From CAYLNG01 sp964497855 (GTDB lineage: Bacteria > Verrucomicrobiota > Kiritimatiellia > SS1-B-03-39 > UBA6053): 34,871 bases of DNA. Made by a program: the position numbers and the translations under genes. Location: positions 1 through 34,871 of the forward strand of contig CAZCFM010000025.1 in the NCBI GenBank assembly GCA_964497855.1, in the 5' to 3' direction. Of the stretch, positions 32,942 through 34,871 are shown in pieces (the first letter of the stretch is position 1; each line of letters begins with the position of its first letter). The notes under the pieces are model-generated. The model was not told the origin of the DNA. It did no database searches and saw only the letters and a program-made list of their open reading frames with translations.

Positions 32942-34496
32942 AACCCGCCATGTCCCAACCGACGATGTTGCGTTTGGACCTGCTGAATTCGATGCCGATG
33001 CAGGTGACCTCGTTGCCGGCCCGGCGATAGGGTTCGGCGTAGCCTTTCTCCAGAATCTGCGGCAGGGCTTTGCCTTCCGGTCCATCGGCCACCAGTTTGA
33101 ACTCGAAAATCAGGGCGCGGTTTCCCAGGCGTACGGCCATGTCGAGCCGTCCCGCGTTGCTGGATTCCTCCACGCGGAGGTCGAGTCCGAGGGAGGCGAA
33201 GAAGGCGTAAAAGACGGAGGCGTAATAGCCCTCGTATTCCGCGATGGAGTTGTTCGTGTACCATTGATGCGGGATCGACGCGTAAAAGCCGGTCATCAGC
33301 TCGCGGATGCCGTCGAGATGGTTGGCTTCGAGCAGGCGGTACAGGCGGGGCGTAGTTTGAGAGACCCGGGCTTCATGAGGGGTCCAGTCGCGCATGAGAG
33401 TCGCCAACAGGCTGCTTTCCACTTCCAAGTTGGGATATCCGAGCACATAACCTGTGTGTTCGCCGAAGGTTTCAATCTCACGAATGGTGAGATATCCGGT
33501 CTGGAAAAACAGGGCCTCGGTGGATAGGTTGCCCACCTCGAATTGGGAAAGCAGTTCGTAGCTGGCCAGCGTGCGGCTGAGTTCCGGCAGAAAGCTGGGG
33601 CGCTGGCGGAGGACCTTGAGCAGGAACGAGGGGTTGCCGGTTTCGTACCAATACGCCCGGTATTCCCGGGATCTGAAAAACAGCAGGGCGTCGAAGGGAT
33701 TGTACACCGCCTCGCCCGTCCAGTTGTAGCCGTTGTACCAGCGCCGCATTTTTTCACGGTCCACGCCGTCAAGCTCGGCGGCGAAAACCGTGTCCAGATC
33801 CGCTTCGGTATATCCGCAGATCGCGCTGTACGGCTTGTCCAGAGTAATGTCGGTCAGATTGTTCAGCTTGGAAAACAGGTTCACTTTCGAAAATTTACTC
33901 ACCCCCGTGAGCAACACGAAAACCAGATACGGATCCAGTTCCTTGATCGCCGAGTAAAACAGACTCAGTGTGTTGCGCATCTGTACGGCCAGCCCGGGGT
34001 CTTCAATGTAGTCGAGAATCGGCTTGTCGTATTCATCCACCAGAATCACGGCCCGCTGGCCATAGGCGTCGTGGGCGGCGCGCACAAGACGGTCCAGGCG
34101 CAACGCATGATCCGGATTCGGGGCCAGCTCCACGCCAAGGCGGGAGGCGTTGTCCTCCAACTGCTCCGCGATCCTCGCATCGAGCGCCGCCGAATCCCCG
34201 GTCACGGTCATGCCGAAACTGATGCGAATGACCGGATGTTTTTTCGTCCAGTCCCAGTGCTTCTCCGCATACAAGCCCTTGAACAAAGCCTCGTTTCCCT
34301 CGAACAGCTCCTTCATCGTGTCCATCAGCAGGCTCTTGCCAAAACGCCGCGGGCGCGAGAGGAAATAATACTTGCCCTCGGAGCCCAATCGACAGGCAAA
34401 AGGGGTTTTGTCCACGTAATAGTAATTCCCTTCACGAATTTCGCGAAAGTTCTGGATGCCGATGGGCAGTTTTTTGCGTGGAAGGGACGTCGTCAT
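32907..34496 (-). CDS. AAA-ATPase-like protein with C-terminal PD-(D/E)XK nuclease domain (DUF1703)
   Basis: 529 residues. The N-terminal AAA-ATPase_like domain has PIGIQNFREIREGNYYYVDK, a Walker A variant RPRRFGKSLL (48-57) and Walker B ILVDEYDKP with D154-E155. The C-terminal DUF1703 domain has the nuclease core GRLDMAVRLGNRALIFEFKL with D452, E465 and K467. Such proteins are abundant and multi-copy in anaerobes and have been suspected to be mobile or defence-related; no function is proven. GGAGG precedes the ATG at 34496 closely. It is convergent with the GHL10-like gene and divergent from prmC. Multi-copy families like this are often horizontally spread; here no transposase or terminal repeat is seen other than the diverged 78-bp repeat pair. 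Confidence 0.9.
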   Translation of the reverse strand: MTTSLPRKKLPIGIQNFREIREGNYYYVDKTPFACRLGSEGKYYFLSRPRRFGKSLLMDTMKELFEGNEALFKGLYAEKHWDWTKKHPVIRISFGMTVTGDSAALDARIAEQLEDNASRLGVELAPNPDHALRLDRLVRAAHDAYGQRAVILVDEYDKPILDYIEDPGLAVQMRNTLSLFYSAIKELDPYLVFVLLTGVSKFSKVNLFSKLNNLTDITLDKPYSAICGYTEADLDTVFAAELDGVDREKMRRWYNGYNWTGEAVYNPFDALLFFRSREYRAYWYETGNPSFLLKVLRQRPSFLPELSRTLASYELLSQFEVGNLSTEALFFQTGYLTIREIETFGEHTGYVLGYPNLEVESSLLATLMRDWTPHEARVSQTTPRLYRLLEANHLDGIRELMTGFYASIPHQWYTNNSIAEYEGYYASVFYAFFASLGLDLRVEESSNAGRLDMAVRLGNRALIFEFKLVADGPEGKALPQILEKGYAEPYRRAGNEVTCIGIEFSRSKRNIVGWDMAGFTGEGSSVDRP

Positions 34497-34545
34497 GCCC
34501 TCCTTTTTACAGATGGCTCCACGGATGCAACTCCTATTTAGCCCC

Positions 34546-34623
34546 GCTTTCCTCTTGCAGCATCCCCAAAGACAGGGCAATACCCGCGCATGTGTTTTCC
34601 TCTTTGCCCGCTCCTGTCGCCCC
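34546..34623. repeat. Diverged 78-bp direct repeat, copy B
   Basis: Partner of copy A at 30609-30686, same orientation, 3.9 kb away. It lies in the intergenic region between the AAA/nuclease gene and prmC. An ATG at 34590 corresponds to the GHL10 start codon in copy A and opens a 15-codon frame (MCFPLCPLLSPRPRP) whose TGA stop (34635-34637) overlaps the prmC GTG start. This could be a leader peptide or a decayed gene start. Confidence 0.6.
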
Positions 34624-34633
34624 GTCCCCGCCC

Positions 34634-34871
34634 GTGAATCTCCACTTCCTCTCCACATGGCAGGACCTGTTCGACGCGCAGCCCGCACGTCTCTGTCCCC
34701 TTCTTCAATGGTGGCTGGCCGACCGCCGGAACTGCGGCCTCACGCAGCTTCCCCTGCACGACGATCCAAGCCCCGACGAACTCCGCGCCTTTGAAGCCGC
34801 CGTCCCGCGCCTGCTCCAGGGCGAACCCGTTCAATACGTGTGCGGACGCGCGCCCTTCCGCGATTTCGACC
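34634..34871 (+). CDS. prmC: Release factor glutamine methyltransferase PrmC (HemK), 5' part only
   Basis: The first 79 codons are in the window and run off the right edge. Translation from GTG 34634 gives VNLHFLSTWQDLFDAQP, then a helical stretch ending RLLQGEPVQYVCGRAPFRDFD. The G-E-P-V-Q-Y-x-x-G-x-x-x-F motif is the hallmark at the end of the PrmC N-terminal helical domain, just before the methyltransferase domain. PrmC methylates the GGQ glutamine of release factors RF1 and RF2. No in-frame ATG was found upstream, so GTG is chosen; it overlaps the stop of a 15-codon frame. The catalytic NPPY motif would lie beyond the edge. Confidence 0.82.
   Translation, partial: MNLHFLSTWQDLFDAQPARLCPLLQWWLADRRNCGLTQLPLHDDPSPDELRAFEAAVPRLLQGEPVQYVCGRAPFRDFD

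Noticed and set aside
32907..34496. AAA/DUF1703 gene considered as a transposase or complete defence system
   Set aside because: It has ATPase and nuclease-fold motifs but no transposase catalytic triad, and no partner methylase, toxin or antitoxin gene is adjacent.

Overview
The window is high-GC bacterial DNA (apart from one 100-N gap) with tightly packed genes, C-rich third codon positions and many starts lacking a clear Shine-Dalgarno. Gene content points to an anaerobic or facultative fermenter: pyruvate formate-lyase, pyruvate phosphate dikinase, a Ser/Thr kinase of the HGD type, a secreted Asp-box propeller protein and a GHL10-like glycosidase. This mix suggests the PVC superphylum (Kiritimatiellota, Lentisphaerota or Verrucomicrobiota). 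That is inference from gene content; no rRNA or tRNA marker is present. The gap and its duplicated edges show that the sequence is a draft assembly.

Layout. 1-6.2 kb: pflB (-), a secreted hypothetical protein (+), an M42 aminopeptidase (-) and poly(A) polymerase pcnB (+). 6.22-6.43 kb: the gap, bounded by two identical 55-bp ends. 6.4-10.1 kb (-): a small membrane protein and two secreted proteins. 10.2-13.1 kb (+): a tightly coupled lipoprotein / ABC ATPase / FtsX-type permease / DUF3299-like operon. 13.2-18.2 kb (+): a zinc-ribbon Ser/Thr kinase translationally coupled to a spermidine-synthase-like methyltransferase, then a probable degenerate-NYN/LOTUS protein and an orphan polysaccharide-export protein. 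18.1-18.8 kb (-): a DnaQ-type exonuclease. 18.8-27.7 kb (+): pgm, a VOC dioxygenase-like protein, rseP, a phosphatase-CinA fusion and ppdK, closed by an intrinsic terminator. 27.9-34.9 kb: a multi-PAS hybrid histidine kinase, the GHL10-like protein, a convergent AAA/PD-(D/E)XK protein (-) and the 5' end of prmC, cut by the window edge.

How it fits together. pflB, ppdK and pgm are core anaerobic carbon metabolism. The secreted propeller and GHL10-like proteins suggest polysaccharide use. The kinase, hybrid histidine kinase and rseP are signalling and envelope-stress functions. The most unusual items are (i) a tyrosine/dual-specificity phosphatase domain fused in frame to a full-length CinA; (ii) a protein with a probable catalytically degraded NYN-like domain, an EPREAR-repeat linker, a LOTUS/OST-HTH-like domain and a long acidic linker; (iii) a 78-bp diverged direct repeat that frames the GHL10/AAA-nuclease segment and overlaps the start of the GHL10 signal peptide; and (iv) a perfect 11-bp inverted repeat that puts the exonuclease start codon in a hairpin loop. 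No CRISPR array, insertion sequence, phage gene, rRNA or tRNA was found.
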